Assembly: GCA_040772005.1 (NCBI GenBank)
Contig: JAXGYZ010000008.1
Location: 62,001 to 126,000, forward strand
Direction of reading: 5' to 3'
Source of the DNA: MWBF01 sp040772005
Lineage (GTDB): Bacteria; Chloroflexota; Anaerolineae; CG2-30-64-16
Length of the DNA stretch: 64,000 bases
Shown here: in pieces, positions 42,685-50,482 of the stretch
How positions within the stretch are numbered: the stretch's first letter is position 1
Layout: every line of letters starts with the position of its first letter
Made by a program: the position numbers and the translations under genes
The notes under the pieces: generated by a model
The model's input: the letters and a program-made list of their open reading frames with translations, nothing else
What the model was told of the DNA's origin: nothing
The model's database searches: none

Positions 42685-43603
42685 GGACGCTGTAGAGCAG
42701 GTCTGCGGCGAGGTTGGCGAGGCTGAAGACGAGGACGACGACCATGCTGCACGCCTGGATGAGGATCAGGTCGCGGCGCTGGATGGCGTAGACGAGCAGG
42801 CGACCCAGTCCCGGATAGCCGAACACCTGCTCGGTCACGATCAGTCCGCCGATAAGATAGCCGATACCCATCGCGATGACCGTTACGGTTGGCAGCAGCG
42901 CGTTGCGCAGCACGTGCCGGAACAAGACCTGCATCCGCGGCAGGCCCTTGAGGTCTGCCGCACGCACATAGTCGGTGCGCAGCACGTCGATGGTGCTGGC
43001 GCGGGTCATGCGCGCGACGTAGCCGAGGCTGGTCAGGCTGACGGTGATGGCAGGCAGGATCAGCGCCGGCAGCGCCTCGCGGAAGCTGCTGTCCGGGCTG
43101 ACGGAGGAATTGGCAGGCAGCACCGCGAGGGCGAACGCGAAGAGCGCGATGAGCAGGAGCGCGGTGACGAATTCCGGCAGTCCGACGAAGGCCATCGTGA
43201 CCGCCGAGATGGCCTGGTCCACCAGCTTCTCGCGGTTGAGCGCGGCCAGCACGCCCAGTGCAATGCCGAGCGGCACGTACAGCGCCAGGGCCAGGGCCGC
43301 GAGCATGGCCGAGTTGCGCAGGCGGCTCAGCACCATCGGGCGGACAGGCTGGCGGCTGGTCAGCGAATCGCCCCAGTCGCCGCGCATGAACCTCCCCAGC
43401 CAGTCGGCATACTGCACGTACGCGGGCCGGTTCAGCCCCAACTCCTCGCGCAGATTCTCAACCGCCTGCTCAGTCGCGAACTGGCCCAGGGAGACCTGCG
43501 CGACGTCGCCGGGCAGGATTTGAGTCGCGCCGAAGATGACGATGGAGGCGAGCAGCATCGTCAACAGGATGAGGCCCAGGCGGCGGAGCAAGTAGGCGGT
43601 CAA
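42656..43603 (-). CDS. ABC transporter permease, DppB/OppB type
   Basis: This 315-residue inner-membrane protein is one half of the translocation pore of a peptide/oligosaccharide importer. It has the family N-terminus YLLRRLGLILLTMLLASIVIFGATQILPGD, the periplasmic QYADWLGRFMRGDWGDSL motif, and the EAA-type cytoplasmic loop DYVRAADLKGLPRMQVLFRHVLRNALLPTVTV. It is the last gene of an operon in the order binding protein, permease C, fused ATPase, permease B, separated from the ATPase by 120 bp of hairpin repeats. The usual order puts DppB second. It overlaps the convergent ion-channel gene by 29 bp. Confidence 0.9.
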   Translation of the reverse strand: MTAYLLRRLGLILLTMLLASIVIFGATQILPGDVAQVSLGQFATEQAVENLREELGLNRPAYVQYADWLGRFMRGDWGDSLTSRQPVRPMVLSRLRNSAMLAALALALYVPLGIALGVLAALNREKLVDQAISAVTMAFVGLPEFVTALLLIALFAFALAVLPANSSVSPDSSFREALPALILPAITVSLTSLGYVARMTRASTIDVLRTDYVRAADLKGLPRMQVLFRHVLRNALLPTVTVIAMGIGYLIGGLIVTEQVFGYPGLGRLLVYAIQRRDLILIQACSMVVVLVFSLANLAADLLYSVLNPRIRVGR

Positions 43604-43613
43604 GCAGTCTCCG

Positions 43614-43731
43614 TTGGTAGTGGGCGCTTCAGCGCCCTATGCGTGGCGGGGGCGCTCAAGCGCCCACTACGAACGTAGCAGGTTTGTAGTAGGCACTTCA
43701 GTGCCAGGGCGCTCAAGCGCCCACTACGAAC
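43614..43731. repeat. Tandem hairpin repeats (GGGCGCTCAAGCGCCC units)
   Basis: GGGCGCTCAAGCGCCC followed by ACTACGAAC occurs at 43650-43674 and again at 43707-43731. Variants (GGGCGCTTCAGCGCCC, GGCACTTCAGTGCC) are between them and on the left, making several nested hairpins. The right copy overlaps the end of the fused ATPase gene and supplies its last codons and TAG stop. It may attenuate transcription into the permease B gene. Confidence 0.85.
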
Positions 43732-45838
43732 CTCGTTGCAGCGCGGCCAGTTCCGCCAGCGGGCGGTGACAGCAGATGCGGTGGCCGTGTGGACCGTCCT
43801 GCCACGGCGGCTCCTCCTGTTCGCAGACCGGGCCGATCTTACGCGGGCAGCGCGTGTGGAAGCGGCAGCCCGTCGGGATATCGACCGCGCTGGGCACGCT
43901 GCCTTCCAGCCGGATGTGCTCTTGCCGCGCATCGGGATCAGGCACGGGCACGGCGGAGAGCAACGCCTCGGTATACGGATGATACGGCGGCGCAAACACC
44001 TCCGTCGCAGGGCCGGTCTCCCAGACGCGGCCCAGGTAGACCACGGCAATCCAGTCTGCCAGGTGACGCACGGCAGCCAGGTCGTGCGAGATGAACAGGT
44101 ACGAGGTGCCTTGCGCCTGCTGGAGATCCACGAGCAGGTTCATCAGCGAGGCCTGCACCGAGACATCCAGCGAGGAGATGGGCTCATCGCAGATGACGAC
44201 CGCAGGATCCGCGGCCAACGCACGGGCGATGGCAACGCGCTGCTTCTCTCCGCCGCTCAACTCGTGCGGCAGCCGCTTGACGTAATCCTCGGGCAGGTTG
44301 ACCGCGCGGAATAGCTCCGCGACGCGCGTCTGCACCTGCCCGCGCGACAACCCGTGCAGCCGGACGAGCGGCCGCGCGACGCTTGCGCCCGCAGTGTGCT
44401 GCGGGTTGAGCGACGCATCGGGATTCTGAAAGACCATCTGGATTTCCTGCAGCGCGGTCACGGGCCGCTGCCGCGCGAGGTAGGGCAGCCGTGCCCCTTC
44501 CAGCCGGATTTCGCCGGCTGTCGCCTCCTCCAGCCCCGCGATGCAGCGGGCGAAGGTCGTCTTGCCGCACCCGCTCTCCCCGACCACGCCCAGTGTGAAG
44601 CGGCGGGGCAGGTCCGCGGACATGCCATCCACCGCGCGCACTGCGCGCGATCGGCGCTGCCACAGGTCGCGCAGCCCGCGGGGCAGGGCATAGTGTTTGA
44701 CCAGGTCGCGTGCCTGGAGCACCGGTTCGGCGGCCATCGGGTCGCCGGGCGCCTGCGGCCTGGCTTCGGCGGCAAAGAGGTCCACGCCTGGCGGAATCTC
44801 CCCCCAGCGGCGGCATGCGGTGAGATGGTCCGGCCCCGCTTCCATCAGCGGCGGCTGTGCGGCGCGACAGGCATCCTCGACCAACGGACAGCGCGGCGCG
44901 AAGATGCAGCCGGGCGGCAGGCGGTCGGGCCGGGGGATGTAGCCAGGGATCGTGTGCAGCGCAGTGCGTTGTGGCTTGGTATGTTGTGGCCGGTCTCCTG
45001 ACCATGCCACAGCGGCTCCCGATTGTTGTGGCCGGTCTCCTGACCGTGCCACCGAGGGGACGCAGCCGAGCAGCCCCAGCGTGTACGGGTGTCGCGTCGC
45101 CTTAAAAATGCGCTGGACGCTTCCCTGCTCGACAAGTTGGCCTGCGTACATGATGCCGACGCGCTGGCACAGCCGCGCGACCACTCCCAGGTTGTGTGTG
45201 ATGTACAGCACCGCGGTGTCATAATCCGCGAGGAGCTCGCGCACCAGGTCGAGGATGACGGCCTCGGTGGTCACGTCGAGCGCCGTGGTCGGCTCATCCA
45301 TGATGAGTAGTCGCGGGTTGGTGGTCAGCGCGCTGGCAATGAGCACGCGCTGGAGCATCCCGCCGCTGAGCTGGTGGGCATAGCGCCGCGCGACGGATTC
45401 CGGGTCCGGCATCCGCACGCGGGCCAACATCTCGAAGGTCTTGGCGCGCGCCTGGCCCGCCGACATGCCGAGATGGGCGCGCGCAATTTCTGCAATCTGC
45501 TCGCCCACGGTCAGCGCGGGGTTGATGGCTGCGGCGGGGTCCTGGTGGACCATGGTGATGCGTGCGCCCCAGACGCGGCGCATGTCTGCCCGCGAGAGCG
45601 CCAGCAGGTCCGTGCCATCCAGCATGATGGCGCCGCCGGTGATGTGGCCGTTCTCCGGCAGGTAGCGCACCAGCGCGCGCGCCAGCGTCGTCTTGCCGGA
45701 GCCGGACTCGCCTACCAGGCCGTATATCTCGCCGCCGTCGATGTGCAGGGAGACATCGCGCACGGTGGACAGCAGCCCGTTCGCGGTGGCGTAGGCCACC
45801 GTGAGGTTGCGGACGTCCAGCACCGGCCCGGTGCTCAT
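43724..45838 (-). CDS. Fused double ATPase (DppD-DppF) of a peptide/oligosaccharide importer
   Basis: This 704-residue protein joins two complete ABC ATPases that are usually separate proteins. The first (about 1-350) has Walker A GESGSGKTT, signature LSGGML and Walker B LLIMDEP; its C-terminal oligopeptide domain (GCIFAPRCPLV) is present. The second (about 375-704) has GESGCGKTT, LSGGEKQR and VVICDEP, and GCRFHTRCP. Between the first ATPase and its C-terminal domain is an insertion of about 28 residues with SGDRPQ occurring twice, 14 residues apart, translated from a dispersed repeat. The ATG at 45838 overlaps the permease C stop (ATGA). The fusion gives a fixed pair, energising import. Confidence 0.9.
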   Translation of the reverse strand: MSTGPVLDVRNLTVAYATANGLLSTVRDVSLHIDGGEIYGLVGESGSGKTTLARALVRYLPENGHITGGAIMLDGTDLLALSRADMRRVWGARITMVHQDPAAAINPALTVGEQIAEIARAHLGMSAGQARAKTFEMLARVRMPDPESVARRYAHQLSGGMLQRVLIASALTTNPRLLIMDEPTTALDVTTEAVILDLVRELLADYDTAVLYITHNLGVVARLCQRVGIMYAGQLVEQGSVQRIFKATRHPYTLGLLGCVPSVARSGDRPQQSGAAVAWSGDRPQHTKPQRTALHTIPGYIPRPDRLPPGCIFAPRCPLVEDACRAAQPPLMEAGPDHLTACRRWGEIPPGVDLFAAEARPQAPGDPMAAEPVLQARDLVKHYALPRGLRDLWQRRSRAVRAVDGMSADLPRRFTLGVVGESGCGKTTFARCIAGLEEATAGEIRLEGARLPYLARQRPVTALQEIQMVFQNPDASLNPQHTAGASVARPLVRLHGLSRGQVQTRVAELFRAVNLPEDYVKRLPHELSGGEKQRVAIARALAADPAVVICDEPISSLDVSVQASLMNLLVDLQQAQGTSYLFISHDLAAVRHLADWIAVVYLGRVWETGPATEVFAPPYHPYTEALLSAVPVPDPDARQEHIRLEGSVPSAVDIPTGCRFHTRCPRKIGPVCEQEEPPWQDGPHGHRICCHRPLAELAALQRGS
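44984..45052. repeat. In-frame tandem repeat inside the ATPase gene (family 3 motif)
   Basis: A 27-bp unit (TTGTGGCCGGTCTCCTGACC then A/G TGCCAC) occurs at 44984-45010 and 45026-45052, 42 bp apart (14 codons), differing at one base. It is the intergenic GGCCGGTCTC motif seen at 15225 and 20900. In frame it encodes two SGDRPQ units. Confidence 0.85.
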
Positions 45839-46665
45839 GTGCTCACCCCGCCGGGCAGGAGCATCCGGCGCAGCCCGTCGCTGAGGAAGCCGACGCCGAC
45901 GACGAGCAGCGCAATCGCGGCCGCGGGGAACAGCAGCACCCAGCCGGCCTGTTGGAAGTAGGTGCGCGCCTCGCCGACCATCAGTCCCCAGTCCGGGGAG
46001 GGCGGCTGCACGCCCAGGCCGAGGAAGCCGAGCGACGCCACCAGGAAGATGGCATAGGAGAAGCGCATCGACGCCTCGACCGCCAGCGGGGGCAGTACAT
46101 TCGGCAGGAGCTCGCGGAACATGATGTATGCGCTGCGCTCCCCGCGCAGCCGGGCGGCCTCCACGAACTGCCGCGTCTTGAGGTCCAGCACGACGCTACG
46201 CACCACGCGCGCGACCATCGGGATGTAGAGGAAGCCGACGACGAAGACGACGTTGGCGCGCGACGGGCCGAGCGACCCGAGGATAATCATGGCGAGCAGC
46301 AGCGGCGGTAGCGCCAGCAGCACGTCCACGAGGCGCATGGCGATGTCGTCGATCACCCCGCCGTAATACCCGGCGAGCAGGCCGAGGGTCAGGCCGAGCA
46401 GGACCGCGAGCACTGTGCCGGAGCCGGCGACGATGAAGACGTCCCGGCTCCCGATCAGGATGCGGCTGAGGATGTCACGGCCAAACTGGTCCGTGCCGAG
46501 AAGGTGTTGCGCGGACGGCGGCTGCAGGCGCTCCGACAGCTTCTGGTCGGCATAGCCGTAGGGCGCGACCCATGTGCCGATAACGGCCATGAGCAGGAAG
46601 AACCCTACGATCGTGGCCCCAATCGCTGTTGCCGGATAGCGCCGCAGCCGCCGCCAGAACGTCAT
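45835..46665 (-). CDS. ABC transporter permease, DppC/OppC type
   Basis: This 276-residue inner-membrane protein is the second pore subunit of the importer. The N-terminal helix FWRRLRRYPATAIGATIVGFFLLMAVIG, the DQFGRDILSRILIGSR motif, and the EAA loop FVEAARLRGERSAYIMFRELLPNVLPPL are typical of DppC. The ATG at 46665 overlaps the binding-protein stop by four bases (ATGA), and its own stop overlaps the ATPase start in the same way, so the three are translationally coupled. Confidence 0.9.
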   Translation of the reverse strand: MTFWRRLRRYPATAIGATIVGFFLLMAVIGTWVAPYGYADQKLSERLQPPSAQHLLGTDQFGRDILSRILIGSRDVFIVAGSGTVLAVLLGLTLGLLAGYYGGVIDDIAMRLVDVLLALPPLLLAMIILGSLGPSRANVVFVVGFLYIPMVARVVRSVVLDLKTRQFVEAARLRGERSAYIMFRELLPNVLPPLAVEASMRFSYAIFLVASLGFLGLGVQPPSPDWGLMVGEARTYFQQAGWVLLFPAAAIALLVVGVGFLSDGLRRMLLPGGVST

Positions 46666-48272
46666 TGCTCGATGTACACCTGGCGCAGGTCCAGCGCGGT
46701 GCCGAGCGCACTCGTCGGCACGACACCCTTGACGTTCGACCGCGCGCCCCACAGGTTGTTGGCAAAGAACGGCACGATGATCGAGCCGCGGTCGATGAAG
46801 ATCTGCTGGATGTCCTTGTAGAGCTGGGCGCGCACTGCCGGGTCCATCTCGTTGGCGGCCTGAGCAGCGAGCTTATCCAGCTCCTCGTCGCACCAGTGGC
46901 TCTCGTTCCATTTGGCTGCGCAGGTGTAGGCCAGGTCCAGGTAGGGCTGCGGGTAGGGTCGCGAGCCCCAGTCCGTGATGGCGAAGTCCGCCTCCAGCCA
47001 CAGGTTATCTGCGCCGTAGTAGACATCGGATGGCACGGACTGAATCTCTACCGTCACGCCGGCCTCGGCCAGTTGCTCCTTCCAGATGGTCGCGATGGCC
47101 GGAATCGGGGAGAGCTGCTGTGTGGTGAGGGTGATGGTGAGCCCGTCGCCATAGCCTGCTTCCGCGAGGAGCTGCTTGGCCTTCTCCACGTCGCGGGCCG
47201 GCTCCGGCACGTCGAGGTAGAACTCCGCATAGCCGGGGCCGATGGGGGTGTCGCGGCCGGTCACGCCCAGCCCTTCGAACGCGGCATCCAGGATAGCTTT
47301 GCGGTCAGTCGCGGCCTTGAGCGCCTGCCGCACCCGCACGTCGCTGGCCGGCTCCTTGTCGGAGCGCATGCGCAGGATGAACGAGGTATTGGATGGCTTC
47401 TGATAGACCTCGACGTTCGGATCCGCTTCGAGGGTCTTGACGAACTCGGAAGGCAGGTAGATCAGGTAGTCCACCTGACCGCCGCGCAGCGCCTCGACCT
47501 GGGCCGAGGGATCGCCCATGAAGATGAACTCCATGCCATCGAGGTAGGGCAGTTGGTTGCCGTCCGCGTCCTTCATCCAGTAGTTCGGGTTGCGCTTGAA
47601 GGTCAGGCGGTCCTCGGGGAGGTACTGGTCGATCATGAATGGGCCGGTGCCGTTGAACTGGGTCTTGAAATCCTCGGTCGCGCTGTCGACGACGACTGCA
47701 TGGTAATCGCCCAGGTCGAGCAGGAAGTCGGGATTCGGCTTCTCAAGGGTGAAGACGACCGTCGCATCGTCGGTGGCCTCTACACCGGTGATGTTCCTGT
47801 AAAGCTCAACCGTCGCCGCGCCCACTTCGGGATCGCGCAGGCGGTCGAACGTGAACTTCACGTCGTTGGCGGTCAGCGCCTTGCCGTCGTGGAACTGCAC
47901 GCCCTGGCGCACCTTGAACGTCCAGGTCAGTCCGTCGGCGCTGGCTTCCCAGCTCTCTGCCAGGCTGCGGGCCTGGTCGGGGCGATTGTCCTCGCCGATG
48001 AAGACGAGGAAGTCGGCCCACTGGCGGGCGATCTCGTCATCGGCAACCGTGGAGAGGAAGGCCGGGTCCAGGTTGGTCGGCGCAAAAAACGCGTGGCGCA
48101 GGGTGCCGCCATATTTGGACGATGCGGCAGCGGGTTCTTCTCCTGCGGGCTGCGCAGCCGCAGGTTCTGCGGCAGGCTGTGCCGGGGCTGCCGGCGGGGT
48201 ACATGCGCTCAAAAGCATGCTGGTCAGCAGGACCAGGGCTAACAGGACGTTGAATCTGCGTGTGAAAGTCAT
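46662..48272 (-). CDS. Extracellular solute-binding lipoprotein, DppA/OppA family
   Basis: This 536-residue lipoprotein captures peptides or oligosaccharides and delivers them to the membrane importer. The signal peptide ends at the lipobox LLSAC (Cys about 24), followed by an Ala/Pro/Glu spacer. The family 5 binding-protein (SBP_bac_5) core includes LAESWEASADGLTWTFKVRQGVQFHDGKALTANDVKFTFDR and VRQALKAATDRKAILD. AGGAGG precedes the ATG. It is the first gene of the operon. Dpp-type importers in carbohydrate regions often carry oligosaccharides, so the ligand is open. Confidence 0.9.
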   Translation of the reverse strand: MTFTRRFNVLLALVLLTSMLLSACTPPAAPAQPAAEPAAAQPAGEEPAAASSKYGGTLRHAFFAPTNLDPAFLSTVADDEIARQWADFLVFIGEDNRPDQARSLAESWEASADGLTWTFKVRQGVQFHDGKALTANDVKFTFDRLRDPEVGAATVELYRNITGVEATDDATVVFTLEKPNPDFLLDLGDYHAVVVDSATEDFKTQFNGTGPFMIDQYLPEDRLTFKRNPNYWMKDADGNQLPYLDGMEFIFMGDPSAQVEALRGGQVDYLIYLPSEFVKTLEADPNVEVYQKPSNTSFILRMRSDKEPASDVRVRQALKAATDRKAILDAAFEGLGVTGRDTPIGPGYAEFYLDVPEPARDVEKAKQLLAEAGYGDGLTITLTTQQLSPIPAIATIWKEQLAEAGVTVEIQSVPSDVYYGADNLWLEADFAITDWGSRPYPQPYLDLAYTCAAKWNESHWCDEELDKLAAQAANEMDPAVRAQLYKDIQQIFIDRGSIIVPFFANNLWGARSNVKGVVPTSALGTALDLRQVYIEQ

Positions 48273-48390
48273 GCTTGTCCTCCTGTACGTGAAAGCAAAT
48301 GATGGCCCAGTTTACCACAATCAGGCCGCGGACGGAACTGCTGGCAGCCCGCCAATAGAAATTCCCAGTACGGCGCCACAGGGAAGATCG

Positions 48391-48457
48391 GAGTCGAGGC
48401 TTCAGCCGGTTTGGTCGTCTACAAGTGCATTCAGGCTAACCGGCTCAAGCCTCGATT
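48391..48457. terminator. Hairpin after the GalT-like gene
   Basis: GAGTCGAGGCTTCAGCCGGTTT (48391-48412; written as arm GAG...GGTTT) pairs with AACCGG...GATTC (48438-48457) with few mismatches around a 25-nt loop. It lies five bases past the GalT-like stop and upstream of the binding-protein gene. Confidence 0.65.
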
Positions 48458-48461
48458 CCAT

Positions 48462-49607
48462 TCATTGTGCTTGGAAAGCAGCATCGAGCGCCTCTGCCAC
48501 GTAGAACGGGTCGGTGCCGATGACGCTGGCCGCGTAGAGCTCCATCGCGCCGATATCGCCCGTGCGGTTCATCGGGTCGCCGCGGTCGACGATGCGCGCG
48601 AGGACAGGGAAGCCGCTCCAGTCTTCGGCCGCGGGCCCGATAGGCGGCATCTGGATGGCGACATTGAAGCTGGATACGCCGAGCTGTTTGATGAAGGTGT
48701 CCAGCACGGTGAAGATGGCATCCTTGAGGTCGTCGTTCAGGCTCGACGCTATGAGCAGCGTCTCGCGCTCTTTGACGGGCGTCAGCGAGACGGCCACATC
48801 CACACTCCGCCACTTGAAGCCCAGTTGGAGCGCGCGGTGAACGGCCAGCAGGTCCTGGAAGTAGTTAGCGTCATACTGGACGCAGTAGGCCGCGGCCTGC
48901 CGCCGCAGGAACTCCACTTTTGGATAGTGCATATCGCGCGTGAGGGTCATCTGCGTGTGCCCGTGGACGAGCGAGGCCGCCGCCTTCCAGACGCAGTTCC
49001 ACATGAAGAAGAAATAGCTGGCCGCCGGGTCGGCTGCGTGGGCCTGCCGGCCCCATTCGATGGCTGTGTCGATATAATCGCGCACGTGCTCGCGCGTGAG
49101 GGCCAGCGGGTGGTGCTCGTCGAAGATGACGATGCCGTGCGAACCGTCATACTTGGCGACGTTGCTCGCCGTGATGGAGTGCTGCCCCTGCACCCGGCCG
49201 AAGGTATCGGCGGGTGTGCCTTCGAGCGGGCGGCAGAAGGGATCGTTGCGCGTCTCCGCAATGACCCGGTCGAGGTCGGCCGTGCCGCGGATTTCCAGCG
49301 GCCGCCGCGCACGCAGTTCGTTGTAGAGCGCGCCCTCCCAGCTCACCAGGTTTGTGACCTTAATGATCTGCTGGGTCGAGACCGCCTCGACCGAACCGAA
49401 GTAGCCCCGGATCCAGTCGTGCATGGCCTCGGGCGGGGCCAGCGCGCCGGACACCTCGCTGATATAGAAGATGCGGTGGAAGCGTTCCTGGTCTTCCTCG
49501 GGCAACTCCGCAACCATCTCCGGCAGATTCAGAATCCTCGGCGCAACCTCGTGCGCGGGTTGCGCCGGCGGCTCCCGGCGCTTCTCGAGACCCGTTGAGT
49601 TCAGCAT
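48462..49607 (-). CDS. GalT-like HIT-superfamily nucleotidyltransferase/hydrolase
   Basis: This 381-residue protein resembles galactose-1-phosphate uridylyltransferase and related HIT proteins. Matching parts are NLVSWEGALYNELRARRPLEIRG, DTFGRVQGQHSITASNVAKYDGSHGIVIFDEHHPLAL, FFFMWNCVWKAAASLVHGHTQM with the HIT-type HGHTQ, and FNVAIQMPPIG. The motif is HGH where GalT has HPH, so it may not be a true GalT. It is the last gene of a xanthine-dehydrogenase-type operon and overlaps the FAD subunit by 7 bp, an unexpected partner. No other galactose gene is in the window. A nucleotide-phosphate transfer linked to purine breakdown is an idea, not a conclusion. Confidence 0.6.
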   Translation of the reverse strand: MLNSTGLEKRREPPAQPAHEVAPRILNLPEMVAELPEEDQERFHRIFYISEVSGALAPPEAMHDWIRGYFGSVEAVSTQQIIKVTNLVSWEGALYNELRARRPLEIRGTADLDRVIAETRNDPFCRPLEGTPADTFGRVQGQHSITASNVAKYDGSHGIVIFDEHHPLALTREHVRDYIDTAIEWGRQAHAADPAASYFFFMWNCVWKAAASLVHGHTQMTLTRDMHYPKVEFLRRQAAAYCVQYDANYFQDLLAVHRALQLGFKWRSVDVAVSLTPVKERETLLIASSLNDDLKDAIFTVLDTFIKQLGVSSFNVAIQMPPIGPAAEDWSGFPVLARIVDRGDPMNRTGDIGAMELYAASVIGTDPFYVAEALDAAFQAQ

Positions 49608-50482
49608 GTGCTCTCCTTCTGTGTTGCGCGGCCATACGCTGTCGCCAGCGCATCTTCCACGAGCGCCGGGATGATAGCCAGCCGGTATTCGCGTGAGGCG
49701 CGCAGGGGGCTGCTGCGCGGGTGCGCCGCGGCCTGGGCCAGCCGACCTGCTTCTGTCCAGGCCTCAGGGCCAGGCTCGGCACCCTGCAGAAACGCTTCCA
49801 CCCCGGCCGCGCGGAAGGGCACGGCCGCGACCGGCCCCAGCGCAACCGCCGCGGCGTCGATGCTGCCGTCTACGGCCAGCGTCAGCTTGGCCGCGCAGTT
49901 GACGGTCGGCAGGATGAGCGAGGGCCGGCGGCCGGCGCGGCGCCAGGCCGTGCCCCACGAGGCCGCGGGCAGTGGGAAACGGATGTGCGTGATGAGCTGG
50001 CGCGTGGGGTCCACGATGGAGCAGCCGGGCCCCGCAAAAAGCGCAGCGACCGGCTGCCAAATTGCGCCGGATGCGTCCGCGATGCGCGCTTCGGCCTCCA
50101 GCGCCAGGGCTGCGATCGCGCCATCGGCCGCGGGCATGGCCTGGACGAGGTTGCCCCCCCAGGTCGCCGCGTTCTGGATGGCGGCCGCGCCGACCGACGC
50201 CGCAGCCTCGGCCAGCGCGTGAACATGACCTCGGATGAACGGGTGGTCACGCAACTGCGCAAAGGTGACGCACGCGCCAGCCTCGACGTACGCTGCCGTC
50301 ACGCGGATGTCCCGCAGGCCGGGTATACGGGTGATATCGACCAGGCAGGCCGGCGTGCGCTTGCCTGCGCGCATGTCCGGCAGGATGTCCGTGCCGCCCG
50401 CAATGATGCGCGCGCACCCCCGATGTTCCTGCAGGACGGCGAGCGCGTCCGTCACGGAGGTGGGGGTAAGATAACTCGTCAT
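49601..50482 (-). CDS. FAD-binding subunit of a xanthine dehydrogenase-family enzyme
   Basis: This 293-residue subunit (CoxM/XdhB type) passes electrons from the iron-sulfur clusters to NAD or another acceptor through FAD. The FAD motifs are IIAGGTDILPDMRAG near the N-terminus and SVGAAAIQNAATWGGNLVQAMPAADGAIAALAL; the C-terminal part has RAAGVEAFLQGAEPG. The ATG at 50482 overlaps the stop of the large subunit gene by four bases (ATGA); an open frame upstream lacks a site. It belongs to a three-gene operon with the fused 2Fe-2S/Mo subunit and the GalT-like gene. Confidence 0.9.
   Translation of the reverse strand: MTSYLTPTSVTDALAVLQEHRGCARIIAGGTDILPDMRAGKRTPACLVDITRIPGLRDIRVTAAYVEAGACVTFAQLRDHPFIRGHVHALAEAAASVGAAAIQNAATWGGNLVQAMPAADGAIAALALEAEARIADASGAIWQPVAALFAGPGCSIVDPTRQLITHIRFPLPAASWGTAWRRAGRRPSLILPTVNCAAKLTLAVDGSIDAAAVALGPVAAVPFRAAGVEAFLQGAEPGPEAWTEAGRLAQAAAHPRSSPLRASREYRLAIIPALVEDALATAYGRATQKESTC

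Noticed and set aside
44857..45105. Separate ORF over the repeat in the ATPase gene
   Set aside because: It only reads the repeat and surrounding coding DNA in a different frame.
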